Shown in pieces: positions 1 to 7,998 of a stretch of 14,112 nt of DNA. Each line of letters starts with the position of its first letter. Within the stretch, counting starts at the first letter, position 1. The stretch lies in assembly GCA_029940345.1 (NCBI GenBank), contig JAOZRC010000005.1, positions 1-14,112 on the forward strand, given 5' to 3'. This DNA is from Desulfobacterales bacterium. Lineage in GTDB: Bacteria > Desulfobacterota > Desulfobacteria > Desulfobacterales > JAUCGF01. The notes under the pieces were generated by a model. That model searched no databases, was not told the origin of the DNA, and saw only the letters and a program-made list of their open reading frames with translations. Position numbers and translations under genes: made by a program.

Positions 1-549
1 GTTTTTTTGATGTGCATGGAAACCCGGGTATTGGTCTATGGCGACTGTGCGGTTAATCCCAATCCGAATTCTGAACAGCTTGCCGAAATTGCGATCAGCT
101 CGGCCAAGACGGCGCAGATGTTCGGGATTGAGCCGGTGGTGGCCATGCTCTCCTACTCCAGCGGCGCCTCGGGAGCCGGTGCTGATGTAGATCAGGTCCG
201 CAAGGGCGTGGAGATCGCCCGGCAGCGCAGACCGGACCTGAAGATCGACGGCCCGATCCAGTACGATGCGGCCATTGATGCCACCGTTGCGAGAAAAAAA
301 ATGCCGGACAGTGAGGTGGCCGGGCGGGCCACGGTATTTATCTTTCCCGATCTCAACACCGGCAACAACACCTATAAGGCCGTGCAGCGTTCATCCGGCG
401 CCGTGGCCATCGGACCAGTGCTGCAAGGATTGAAAAAGCCGGTCAATGATCTCAGCCGCGGTTGTCTTGTTCCCGATATTATCAATACCGTGGCCATCAC
501 CGCTATCCAGGCTCAGAATGAAGGGCGGACAGGAAGTGCTGCAAAATAA
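1..549 (+). CDS. pta: Phosphate acetyltransferase, C-terminal part (5' end outside window)
   Basis: Cytoplasmic enzyme that interconverts acetyl-CoA plus phosphate and acetyl phosphate plus CoA, normally working with acetate kinase. The reading frame is open through the left edge (it begins V-F-L-M-C-M-E-T-R), so the first in-window ATG is not the real start; 182 C-terminal residues are visible. They match the PTA_PTB catalytic domain closely from memory: [14 protein letters not shown], then [14 protein letters not shown] with [58 protein letters not shown], and the near C-terminal [10 protein letters not shown] block. The stop is TAA at 547-549. What cannot be seen is whether the N-terminal half carries the DRTGG or P-loop-like extension of long Pta proteins. 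The nearest neighbour, the PKD gene, converges on it from the opposite strand, so pta is transcribed independently of the cluster. Malic enzyme-Pta fusions share this domain, but the sequence style is that of Pta proper. Confidence 0.93.
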   Translation, partial: VFLMCMETRVLVYGDCAVNPNPNSEQLAEIAISSAKTAQMFGIEPVVAMLSYSSGASGAGADVDQVRKGVEIARQRRPDLKIDGPIQYDAAIDATVARKKMPDSEVAGRATVFIFPDLNTGNNTYKAVQRSSGAVAIGPVLQGLKKPVNDLSRGCLVPDIINTVAITAIQAQNEGRTGSAAK

Positions 550-738
550 CGGGGGGCTGGAACCAGACGCCATTGGTCACCGGGTCGTCCATAACGGACT
601 CCCTAAAAGCCAAATAAACTTTCAAATAATAAATGTTACAAAGCAAGAGGAAGGTGATAGTAGAGCATGGTATAGTAACCGTTCACACCGCCCTCTGGTT
701 CCCATTCTCTGACGTGGGAATCTTTTCTGGCCAGGGCC

Positions 739-946
739 GCCGCATTAATTCGACCTGTGCAATTCAATCAGAGTCCCATCAGGACGGCATGTTTGTCTTG
801 TAATTGCGCATATTCTGTTATGTTGCTACAAATATATCGTCCAGATGGGACTCTGACGGAATTTTAGCCAATTGTGCTACAAACATGCCGCTCCCACGGA
901 GCTCATGAGGAATATTTCATTTCAATTGCACAGGCCGCATTAATTC
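739..946. repeat. Composite nested inverted repeat
   Basis: Three layers can be read by eye. Outermost, the 13-mer GCCGCATTAATTC occurs at 739-751 and again, directly, at 934-946. Inside that, CCTGTGCAATT (754-764) is the exact reverse complement of AATTGCACAGG (924-934). Inside that, 768-796 is the reverse complement of 828-856 at 25 of 29 positions (core AGAGTCCCATC / GATGGGACTCT), with about 31 bp between the arms. The right inner arm is also the first half of the 117-bp repeat at 806-922. This looks like stacked or inverted copies of one small interspersed repeat rather than a coding or regulatory unit. Confidence 0.65.
806..922 (+). repeat. 117-bp interspersed repeat, left copy
   Basis: This block matches 13845-13961 in the same orientation at roughly 90% (about 12 mismatches counted by eye, no net indel; constant offset of 13039 bp). 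It has internal structure: a unit starting GCTACAAAtATaTCG at 825 recurs 51 bp later as GCTACAAAcATgCCG at 876. Both copies of the block therefore hold two diverged units of about 29 bp. Short ORFs through it have no independent support. It lies about 260 bp downstream of the pta stop codon. Confidence 0.85.
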
Positions 947-967
947 AAGGCACAGGTTTGCGCTATA

Positions 968-993
968 CGTTCCCAGGCCGGAGCATGGGAGCG
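968..993. repeat. Short palindromic (REP-like) hairpin
   Basis: CGTTCCCA at 968-975 pairs with TGGGAGCG at 986-993 (one G-T wobble) around a short GC-rich centre that can add two more pairs. The GTTCCCA...GGAGC...TGGGA layout resembles short interspersed palindromes seen in many bacterial genomes. It lies 39 bp past the stop of the PKD gene on that gene's strand and could help stop or stabilise its transcript, but there is no T-run, so I do not call it a terminator. Confidence 0.5.
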
Positions 994-1031
994 AGAGGGC
1001 TGTGGTGGGGGAGTGAATCGTTACGTTCACA

Positions 1032-4000
1032 CTATTTACGCTGCGCTACACTGATCTTTTTTACAAACCGAAATGTTTGGGGCGTTCGTTTTAAAGCATC
1101 GGCCAGCGTCAAAACGACTTCATACGCTCCGGGTTTGCCATAATTGTGCGTTACTTCCGGTCCCACCGCTTTTTGGCCATCGCCGAAATCCCAAGTGTAG
1201 TTCCATTTACCATCGCCATTTTTAATTGCAGCACTGAACCGGGCCTTGTCCCTGGCGCCACCCGTGTAAATCGTTTCCTTGCCATCAGGATTCAATACGG
1301 TTATTGCAACCACGGGCGGCTTATGCACAATCACAGATACTTGATAGACGGCCTTCTGACAATCCGGGCCGTCTTTCCCGGTGACGGTCAATTCAACCGC
1401 GTAGGTTCCGGCCCGGCTTTTTGTAAAATCAGGCTCATAAATATGATCCGCCTTTTCCGTTTCGAGAATCGTTTCATCTCCCATATTCCATTGAAACACC
1501 AATGGGGTGGGATTCAGCCGATCATAAACGGGAGCGATGACCATCCGATCCCCCGGATAAGTTTCAACCGTATCTGGCAATTGCATAGCCGGCAAGGCCT
1601 TAATCAGCACTTCCTTAGTCTGACTCAGAACGTCGTTCCAGTGGGCCTGAATCTGATATTTGCCCGGTTTGTCAAACGTTTTGCTGATTTGTTTACCTGT
1701 TAACAAATTAGGGTCAGGTTGGGATGTGTCTGTCTGCGTCTGCTTGCTGCCGAAAAACCACTGAGCCGATTCACCCGCTTCAGGAATAACAAATTCCAAC
1801 GGCTGGCCGACGCATCCCGTTTGCGGACCGTGAATGGCAATCTGAGGCGGATTTATCACTTGCACCAAAAGTATGGCGGAATGGGTGTTACATGCCGTTT
1901 GGCTGTTATCCGTGGTCCTTAAAGTAACTTGATAATCACCCGCTTCCTTATACTGGTGGCTTATGGAAAAACCATTTTGCGTATGGCCGTCACCGAAATC
2001 CCAGGAATATTCTTTGATGTAACCATCTGCGTCCTGACTCGCTTCTCCGCTGAACCGAATTAAGGCGTTCACATTCAGAAGCTGTTTTTCTTTAGTGCTA
2101 AATTGATCTTCACCCACAGCCGACTGAATCACCGCTTGGGGAATCGCGTTGATACGAACGGTTTTGATCTGATCCGCTGTGTTGCATTCCTGTTGAGAAT
2201 CGGTTTTAATATGAAGCTTCACTTGATACACACCGGGCGTTTTATATTGATGGCTGACTTTTTCCCCTTTAGCGGTTGCATTGTCACCAAAATCCCATTT
2301 ATATGCAACAATAGCGGCATCCGCGGACACCGAGTCACCGGCATTAAAAACGAGCGGGGTGTCAATGCAACCTTGATCGGCAACGCTGAACACCGCTGTG
2401 GGAGCCTGGGACACTGTCACGATGACCTCATCTTCGGATGTGTTATTGCAGTCACCGGCGCCGTCCGTGGTAATTACCAAGCGCGCCGGATAGGTTCCCG
2501 GTTGGGTGTACGCATGTTTTATTTCAGCGCCGACGCCGGTGGTGCCGTCACCGAAATCCCATTCATAGCTCTTGATACGCCGACCGCCGGCGAATGATCC
2601 CGCACCATCAAATTCCACCATCGTATTGGCGCAAACATGCTGGTTTTTACCTGCGTCAGCGATGGGTGCGTCCACCACATGGATCATCATTGCGGATTTG
2701 GTAAAATTGCACGGTAAATCGGTGTCATCATAAACGGTGAGTTCGATTTTATAATCACCGCCTTTTTTGAAATCGCGCACGGGATTAACGCCTTCCGCCG
2801 TTACGCCATCGCCCAGATTCCATTCATAACGCAATACGCCTTTTTCCGGATCCGCGGATTTACTGGCGTCAAACAAAACCAGGTCCCCGGCGCACACGGT
2901 TTGGGAGTTGACCTCAATGACTGCTGATGGCGGTGCATTCACATAAATGGTGATTTTAGCGCGAGCAACGGAATTGTTTAACCCGGCGCCGTCATTCACA
3001 GTTAACGTCACCGGATAGATTCCCGGATTGGCGTAGAGGTGTTCTGTTTTGACGCCCTGGGCGGAAGTTTCATCTCCGAAATCCCAATGCCAGTTTAGAT
3101 GATCTCCGTCCGCATCATTGCTGGACGAGCCGTCAAAGACAACCATTTGTCTGCAAGTACGGATATCCGGGCCGGCATCCGCTTGGGGCGGATAGTTTAC
3201 TTCCACCATTCCGGTTTTTGCTGTCGTATTATCGGAAGCCTCCGAATCATCCCGAACCGTCAACGTGACTTTATAGCGCCCCGGTTTCAGATAGGCATGT
3301 TTAACCGCCATTCCTTCCCGGATTGCAGTGCCGTCACCAAAATCCCACTGCGCATGAGTGATGCGGCCATCGGGATCATAAGAACTGTTGGCGTCAAAAA
3401 CAACGGTTTGTTCGGGTGCCACCCGTTTGACCGGATCAAAACCAGCCACCGGAGGCGCATTTACCGTGATGGCAACGTAATCGATGTCTTGTGCGCCGTC
3501 ATTGTCTTTAACCGTCAGGCGCACCTGATATTTACCGTAGTTATTAAACTGATGTTCCGTTTGCCGGCCATTTTTGGGAACCCCGTCAACAAGCCATTGG
3601 TATGAGACGATTTCACCATCCGGGTCTTCGGAGAAACCGGCGTCAAAATCTGCCTTGGCACCGGAAGGAATTGTAATATCCGGTCCGGCATCGGCAACCG
3701 GGGGATGATTGACAGTGATCGCGGCGGTGTCTGATTGTTTCGCACTGACAGTTCCCGAAGCGTCGGTTACGGTGAGTGTTACGGTGTATTTTCCCGGCAT
3801 TGCATAAACATGCGCCGCTTCAATGCCTTCAGCCGTCCGATTGTCGCCGAAATCCCAGGCATACGCGATAATTTCATCATCTTCGTCAGTGGAAGCCGAA
3901 GCGTCGAATTGCACCACGCTTGTATTGACAATGCGGTCCTCTCCGGGCTGCGGTATGGGCGGATGATTTACACGTACAGACACCTTCGCAGAAGCGGTGT

Positions 4001-5924
4001 CGTTGGAAACTCCTGAATCGTCGATAACGGTCAATTGGGGTTGATAAACTCCAGGCGATGAATAGACATGGGTTACTTTGACGCCCTGTTTAGAAACGCC
4101 ATCACCCATGTCCCAACGATATTGTGTGATTTCTCCGTCAGGGTCTACGGAGCCGGAAGCGTCAAATTCGACTTCTTCACTGGCGGCAATGACGTTGCGG
4201 GCCTTAATAAGCGGTTCCGGCGGCGCATTGATAATAATTTCCGCTTCTTCAACGGTAACGCTGTTATCCAATCCGGCGTTATCCGTAACGCACAATTGGA
4301 CGGTGTATTTGCCCGGTTTGCGCCATTCGTGCGTCACGCCAAGCCCTTGCCCCATCTCACCATCTCCGAAATACCATTGATAATTGACAATCTGGCCGTC
4401 GCTATCAATGGAGCCTTCCGCATTTATAGGAACCTGTTCACCAATAGCGGCGATCGCTTGCATGTTCAACCGGGTGACCGGGGAAGCGTTAATCCATATC
4501 TGATGCACAGCTTTCGCCCGGCTGCACCCGATCTTATCATTAGGGCTTTGGCTGTTATCTTCGACTGTCAGGGACACCGTATATCTTCCGGAGCGTTCAT
4601 AGCGATGCTTAACTTTCGGTCCTGATCCCTTTTGCCCATCACCAAAATTCCAAAGATACTTGATGATCTCTCCGTCTGTATCGGCGGATTCGGCTGCGTC
4701 CAATTCGAGCATCTGCCTGGGCATGCCTTTTGAGGGTGCGTTTATGCGCGCCTGAGGACGATCGTTAATGCGAACAGTTTGCGTCATACGGCTACTGTTG
4801 GCAACAAAACCGGAGTTATCGGTTACAACCAGCGTGACCTGATATTCGCCTGCATTTTCAAACCGCTGTACAATACGGCTGCCTGTCTTGGATGAGCCGT
4901 CTTCAAAAAGCCATTCAAAGGCCAATTCATCGTTATCCGGATCTTCCGATTGGGTGGCGTCCAGCATGATGGCATTGCATTCGGACAAGGGTATGACACT
5001 GATATGTGGTTCAGGCAATTGGTTTTTTTTCGCCATGAAAGGCGGCAATTCAATGGGAACGGAATTACCCTGCTCATCATTAATCCATAATTGAAGATTG
5101 TTGGGTTCTTTCGAAGTAAACAAAATCGCGCCTGCTTGCCCGCGTTCCTCTTCTCTGATTTCAACTCGGGTGGTGCTGGTTTCACTGTTTTGGGACGCTT
5201 CCAAGGCAATTGAGGCCCGAAATTGGGTGCTGAAATAGAGTTTGGCACCATACTCTGCAGAGTCAACATCAAAATTGGAAATATCCAGACTTGATCCTGA
5301 ACCGGGCGCTTCTCTCGGGATCATAAAGCGCACCTGGGTCACTTTGCCAGGGTCGGCGGCTGGGATATTGAGATTGATAACCGGCGTATATAAACGCGCG
5401 TTTTCAATTGCCGTATTTTTTTTATCTTCGGAAGAGATAAAAACCTGGTATTTATTGGATGCCTGGCCTTTGATTCCGTCAACCACCAGTTGAAAATGAA
5501 CCATGGATTTCAGCGGTTCGCCCTGGTTGACGTCCAAAACCGTTATTGTACGCCACTGATTATTGTAATAGCGGCTGCGGCCCAGTTTCAGTTGAGTGAT
5601 CGCTTTTTCATCCGACAAGGCGTCGGTGATCGAACGAATGTTCCGGTTGACACCGCCCTTACCGTACAGGTGGTAGAGCACTTCGGAGTCTTGTTGCCAG
5701 CTATCATAGTCAGCGCCGATATCGGCGTCAAAAATACGCACATGTATTTTACCTGTGTAAGTTTGGGGAACCTCAAAGTAAAAGATCGAACGGTGAAGAC
5801 TGTCACCCGAGGCGATAAACGCATCTTTGCCCGAAGTGATCAATAAATTCTGATTGGTCGGCGATGCATAAATTTCACCGCATAATAAAAAAAACAAGAC
5901 GAAGAATTTAAAACTGTTTTTCAT
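1032..5924 (-). CDS. Giant secreted multi-PKD-domain protein (1630 aa)
   Basis: Exported structural or adhesion-type protein; ligand unknown. The ATG at 5924 has an AAAGGA ribosome site (5933-5938) 8 nt upstream and is followed by a signal peptide (MKNSFKFFVLFFLLCGEIYA, cleavage likely before SP); the single Cys there is not in a good lipobox. Residues about 21-310 form a non-repetitive beta-rich region that I do not recognise. Then come about 15 PKD-like domains of 85-100 residues, with W-D-F-G-D-G cores near residues 338, 425, 518, 605, 691, 776, 861, 948, 1036, 1122, 1211, 1311, 1391, 1482 and 1580, each followed by H-x-Y...G-x-Y-x-V-x-L-x-V. The domain near 776 (WLVDG) and the one near 1391 (WFFGSK) have lost the core motif. 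From about residue 1015 many domains carry paired Cys (VCAG...PCNF, VCAN...DCNN, GCID...ECNT), suggesting disulfides in an oxidising compartment. The protein ends in a PKD domain without TM helix, LPXTG or recognisable sorting tag. Its start is 54 bp after the ATPase stop on the same strand, so co-transcription is likely. Confidence 0.92.
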   Translation of the reverse strand: MKNSFKFFVLFFLLCGEIYASPTNQNLLITSGKDAFIASGDSLHRSIFYFEVPQTYTGKIHVRIFDADIGADYDSWQQDSEVLYHLYGKGGVNRNIRSITDALSDEKAITQLKLGRSRYYNNQWRTITVLDVNQGEPLKSMVHFQLVVDGIKGQASNKYQVFISSEDKKNTAIENARLYTPVINLNIPAADPGKVTQVRFMIPREAPGSGSSLDISNFDVDSAEYGAKLYFSTQFRASIALEASQNSETSTTRVEIREEERGQAGAILFTSKEPNNLQLWINDEQGNSVPIELPPFMAKKNQLPEPHISVIPLSECNAIMLDATQSEDPDNDELAFEWLFEDGSSKTGSRIVQRFENAGEYQVTLVVTDNSGFVANSSRMTQTVRINDRPQARINAPSKGMPRQMLELDAAESADTDGEIIKYLWNFGDGQKGSGPKVKHRYERSGRYTVSLTVEDNSQSPNDKIGCSRAKAVHQIWINASPVTRLNMQAIAAIGEQVPINAEGSIDSDGQIVNYQWYFGDGEMGQGLGVTHEWRKPGKYTVQLCVTDNAGLDNSVTVEEAEIIINAPPEPLIKARNVIAASEEVEFDASGSVDPDGEITQYRWDMGDGVSKQGVKVTHVYSSPGVYQPQLTVIDDSGVSNDTASAKVSVRVNHPPIPQPGEDRIVNTSVVQFDASASTDEDDEIIAYAWDFGDNRTAEGIEAAHVYAMPGKYTVTLTVTDASGTVSAKQSDTAAITVNHPPVADAGPDITIPSGAKADFDAGFSEDPDGEIVSYQWLVDGVPKNGRQTEHQFNNYGKYQVRLTVKDNDGAQDIDYVAITVNAPPVAGFDPVKRVAPEQTVVFDANSSYDPDGRITHAQWDFGDGTAIREGMAVKHAYLKPGRYKVTLTVRDDSEASDNTTAKTGMVEVNYPPQADAGPDIRTCRQMVVFDGSSSNDADGDHLNWHWDFGDETSAQGVKTEHLYANPGIYPVTLTVNDGAGLNNSVARAKITIYVNAPPSAVIEVNSQTVCAGDLVLFDASKSADPEKGVLRYEWNLGDGVTAEGVNPVRDFKKGGDYKIELTVYDDTDLPCNFTKSAMMIHVVDAPIADAGKNQHVCANTMVEFDGAGSFAGGRRIKSYEWDFGDGTTGVGAEIKHAYTQPGTYPARLVITTDGAGDCNNTSEDEVIVTVSQAPTAVFSVADQGCIDTPLVFNAGDSVSADAAIVAYKWDFGDNATAKGEKVSHQYKTPGVYQVKLHIKTDSQQECNTADQIKTVRINAIPQAVIQSAVGEDQFSTKEKQLLNVNALIRFSGEASQDADGYIKEYSWDFGDGHTQNGFSISHQYKEAGDYQVTLRTTDNSQTACNTHSAILLVQVINPPQIAIHGPQTGCVGQPLEFVIPEAGESAQWFFGSKQTQTDTSQPDPNLLTGKQISKTFDKPGKYQIQAHWNDVLSQTKEVLIKALPAMQLPDTVETYPGDRMVIAPVYDRLNPTPLVFQWNMGDETILETEKADHIYEPDFTKSRAGTYAVELTVTGKDGPDCQKAVYQVSVIVHKPPVVAITVLNPDGKETIYTGGARDKARFSAAIKNGDGKWNYTWDFGDGQKAVGPEVTHNYGKPGAYEVVLTLADALKRTPQTFRFVKKISVAQRK

Positions 5925-5978
5925 TATTTTTATCCTTTGGTAAGTTTGAAATCGGAGACCCTGGGCATTGGCGTTTTT

Positions 5979-7718
5979 TTATTGAGCCAACCACCGCGAA
6001 TCATCACTATAGGCAATATTATGATTTTGAAAAAAAGCAATTGTGTTCTTATAAAAACCGCCAAAGGAAAAGACGCAAAGCACTGCTTGGCGTATCTGTT
6101 CCAGTTCTTGCACTTTTTCCGCTTTGGCAAGAAAATCAGATGCTTCTTTTACAGAAAATTTGGCTTTCCGGTTTTTGACTTCACCGATAAATGTATAGCT
6201 TGGTTCCCTGGGTCGCGCCAAAATATCAATCTGAAATTCCGGCTTTTGAAGCGGCGGTGAAATTAATGACCCCACCTGGCCATATTCGGTGAATTGAAAA
6301 TCAGCCGGCATGTTTTGTATCATTGATTTAAAGCGGTTGTTATTCAGATAAGCGTTATCCCTAAGATGGCTGCATATTATAAACTCGGCAAAAGCGCCTT
6401 TGTAGCGGCTATATTTGCCGGACAGTTTTTTATACCGCTTTTGCATATCTTCGAATAGCGCCCGGTACTCTGATGGAGCTTCCTTAATGACGAATTTTTC
6501 GATGTCATCGCTGTATTTGCTTCTGAAAACCTTATCAAAAATATTATCCTGCACACCGCAGTAGCGTGATTTGTTTTGGTCAATAATATCACTGTAGGCC
6601 AGGGCTTCCAGTTTCCTTTCCAATTCGGCAGCGGTCATATCAATATTCAGATTGTCCTTTAATTCCTTGCGACTGACATAGCGGTGGCGGTGTTTGGACA
6701 GATAATGAACGATGTCAATGGCCGTTTGTCCGTTGACGCGTTGAAAAGCGGATGTGATATATTCCAGCCATGCGTCTCGGATCTGTCCCTCCTGGTGCAA
6801 CGTTTCAAATTCAAACGTGTTCATTAAGCCCGCTTGGGTGGTGAGATCGTTATGCGAAATGCGTGAACGAAACAGGGCGCTGATATAAAACGGGTTGCCT
6901 TCGGTCAAACGGGCGATAAGAAAGGCGGTTTCTTCGGTTATCGGAACATCATCAATCAGTGAATATTTGAATACCATATCAATGGCTTCGTCTTCCGGAA
7001 TATTTTTCATAATGAGTTTAAGAAAGCGTCCGGGAAGCATGGTGATCAAATCGTTCATCAGCCATCCCACCCAACTGCCCGACACCAGCAGCGGCGCATT
7101 TTTATATTCGCATGTATGCAGATAACTTCCCGCAAGGTTTTTGATAGGATTCTGACAAGCCTGATCTCTGAAAATATATTTGTTGAGATATTGAAATTCA
7201 TCTATTATCTGAACAACCCGTTCGTCATTATATTGGGCCACAATACGAGGCGCTTCTTTTGCCAGATTCCACAAATTATCAAGATGTCCATGTTTCCTTG
7301 AGTATGCGATGTCTTCAATAATGTCTTCCAGATAACAGAGTTTTTCCTTTTTCACCGTTTGCAACGCGCGATCCAGGTTATCTTTTGAATAAGTGATATA
7401 TTCACACTTGCGGGTTTTAAAAGCGATATATTGGTAAAGAAAGGTCAGAAAAAATTCGACGCTGAAATCAGATAGCCATTGGTCAGTTTCCCTTATTTCA
7501 AAGTAGAAAGGAATAACCATATCGTTTTTATGAAAGGTAATATTGTACAATCTTTGCAGCAGCACCGTTTTTCCTGTTTTCCTGCGGGATAGAATGGCTG
7601 TGCTGAGGGAGATTTCACGTTTAATACGATCTGTCCATCGCAATAAAGACGCCAACTCCTCTCTTCGACCGGTAAACAATTCCGGATCGCCAATTTTTTC
7701 TTTTAAATAAATTTTCAT
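5979..7718 (-). CDS. AAA ATPase with C-terminal PD-(D/E)XK nuclease-like domain (579 aa)
   Basis: Cytoplasmic STAND/archaeal-type AAA ATPase; biological role unknown. I start it at the ATG at 7718 (MKIYLKEKIGDPELFTGRREEL), where family-like sequence begins. An in-frame ATG at 7772 would add 18 residues encoded by the flanking repeat and terminal inverted repeat and is rejected. No Shine-Dalgarno is visible before 7718. Seen with residue numbers from 7718: P-loop SRRKTGKT (44-51), where the usual first Gly is Ser; Walker B VVQIIDEF (D173, E174); a sensor-like LLVSGSWVGWL (210-220); a winged-helix-like stretch about 330-390 (VSRKELKDNL...AELERKLEAL); then a restriction-endonuclease-like fold with E445 (FAEFII), D498 (FQIDILAR) and E513-x-K515 (GEVKNR). 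This matches the family of ATPases with DUF234-like nuclease tails, often present in many copies and thought to be selfish or defence-related. It sits inside an operon of envelope and signalling genes, with which it shares no evident function. Confidence 0.88.
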   Translation of the reverse strand: MKIYLKEKIGDPELFTGRREELASLLRWTDRIKREISLSTAILSRRKTGKTVLLQRLYNITFHKNDMVIPFYFEIRETDQWLSDFSVEFFLTFLYQYIAFKTRKCEYITYSKDNLDRALQTVKKEKLCYLEDIIEDIAYSRKHGHLDNLWNLAKEAPRIVAQYNDERVVQIIDEFQYLNKYIFRDQACQNPIKNLAGSYLHTCEYKNAPLLVSGSWVGWLMNDLITMLPGRFLKLIMKNIPEDEAIDMVFKYSLIDDVPITEETAFLIARLTEGNPFYISALFRSRISHNDLTTQAGLMNTFEFETLHQEGQIRDAWLEYITSAFQRVNGQTAIDIVHYLSKHRHRYVSRKELKDNLNIDMTAAELERKLEALAYSDIIDQNKSRYCGVQDNIFDKVFRSKYSDDIEKFVIKEAPSEYRALFEDMQKRYKKLSGKYSRYKGAFAEFIICSHLRDNAYLNNNRFKSMIQNMPADFQFTEYGQVGSLISPPLQKPEFQIDILARPREPSYTFIGEVKNRKAKFSVKEASDFLAKAEKVQELEQIRQAVLCVFSFGGFYKNTIAFFQNHNIAYSDDSRWLAQ

Positions 7719-7723
7719 AGTTC

Positions 7724-7748
7724 GATGTTCGAGACGTTCGAGATATTC
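7724..7748. repeat. 25-bp direct repeat, left copy
   Basis: Matches 7999-8023 at 21 of 25 positions in the same orientation (pattern GATGTTC-AAG-CGTTCGAG-ATTC). It belongs to a low-complexity TTCGATGTTC-type sequence. This copy starts 6 bp upstream of the ATPase start codon and ends exactly at the left edge of the 188-bp inverted-repeat element. Confidence 0.6.
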
Positions 7749-7935
7749 GGCTACCAACATAAGCCGGGACACTTCCGCTCGTTACGAGGCTCCGCCTCGT
7801 AACGGGTAATCTGAGGCTCTGCCTCCTGCGCAAGACGTCTTTTGCAGCAGGCAGAGCCTAGCCACTATACGTTACGAGGCAGAGCCTCGTAACGAGCAAC
7901 TGATCAGAATGTGTCCCGTCTTATGTTGGTAGCCG
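7748..7935. mobile_element. 188-bp MITE-like element with 25-bp terminal inverted repeats
   Basis: The ends, 7748-7772 and 7911-7935, are inverted copies identical at 24 of 25 positions (outer bases CGGCTACCAACATAAG, then CGGGACAC after one variable base). Inside, GCTCGTTACGAGGC at 7777-7790 is inverted exactly at 7884-7897. Three hairpins are nested: 7780-7804 and 7870-7894 are perfect 11-bp stems with 3-nt loops and identical arms, and between them 7814-7829 pairs with 7845-7860 at 15 of 16 positions. There is no coding capacity, so mobilisation would need a transposase elsewhere. The immediate flanks (ATATT left, CCATA right) show no clear target duplication. It lies between the FecR gene and the ATPase gene, so any transcript crossing it would fold strongly. 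Confidence 0.8.
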
Positions 7936-7998
7936 CCATAATTATTGAGTAGGACACATTTTTGTCATTCAATGTTCGATGTTGAACGTTTGATGTTG

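Larger units (their letters stand above)
550..1031. other. Convergent intergenic region without a convincing gene
   Basis: The gap of about 480 bp lies between the converging ends of pta and the PKD gene. I see no protein-like reading frame in it: the open frames there run through repeats or overlap the end of pta out of frame. Positions 550-735 show nothing I recognise. From about 739 rightward it is made of repeat material (a nested inverted repeat, one copy of the 117-bp direct repeat, and a short GTTCCCA/TGGGAGC hairpin), described separately. No strong GC stem with a T-run is evident as a terminator for either gene. Confidence 0.6.

Noticed and set aside
446..712. 88-codon + strand open frame overlapping the end of pta
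   Set aside because: Its first third is the pta coding sequence in another frame and the rest is intergenic; no ribosome site and no recognisable protein.
874..1143. 89-codon + strand open frame
   Set aside because: It starts inside the 117-bp interspersed repeat, passes through a palindrome and overlaps the 3' end of the PKD gene; no family resemblance.
1180..4920. Regular near-repeats such as TCACCGAAATCCCA every 255-300 bp, which could look like a repeat array
   Set aside because: They encode the WDFGD core of successive PKD domains on the minus strand; spacers are coding and far too long for a CRISPR array.
1146..5846. Many long + strand open frames (for example 1146-1703, 2103-2597, 4068-4625) opposite the PKD gene
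   Set aside because: They lie wholly antisense to a gene with clear domain content; their periodic similarity mirrors the PKD repeats, and none shows protein-family motifs or a ribosome site.
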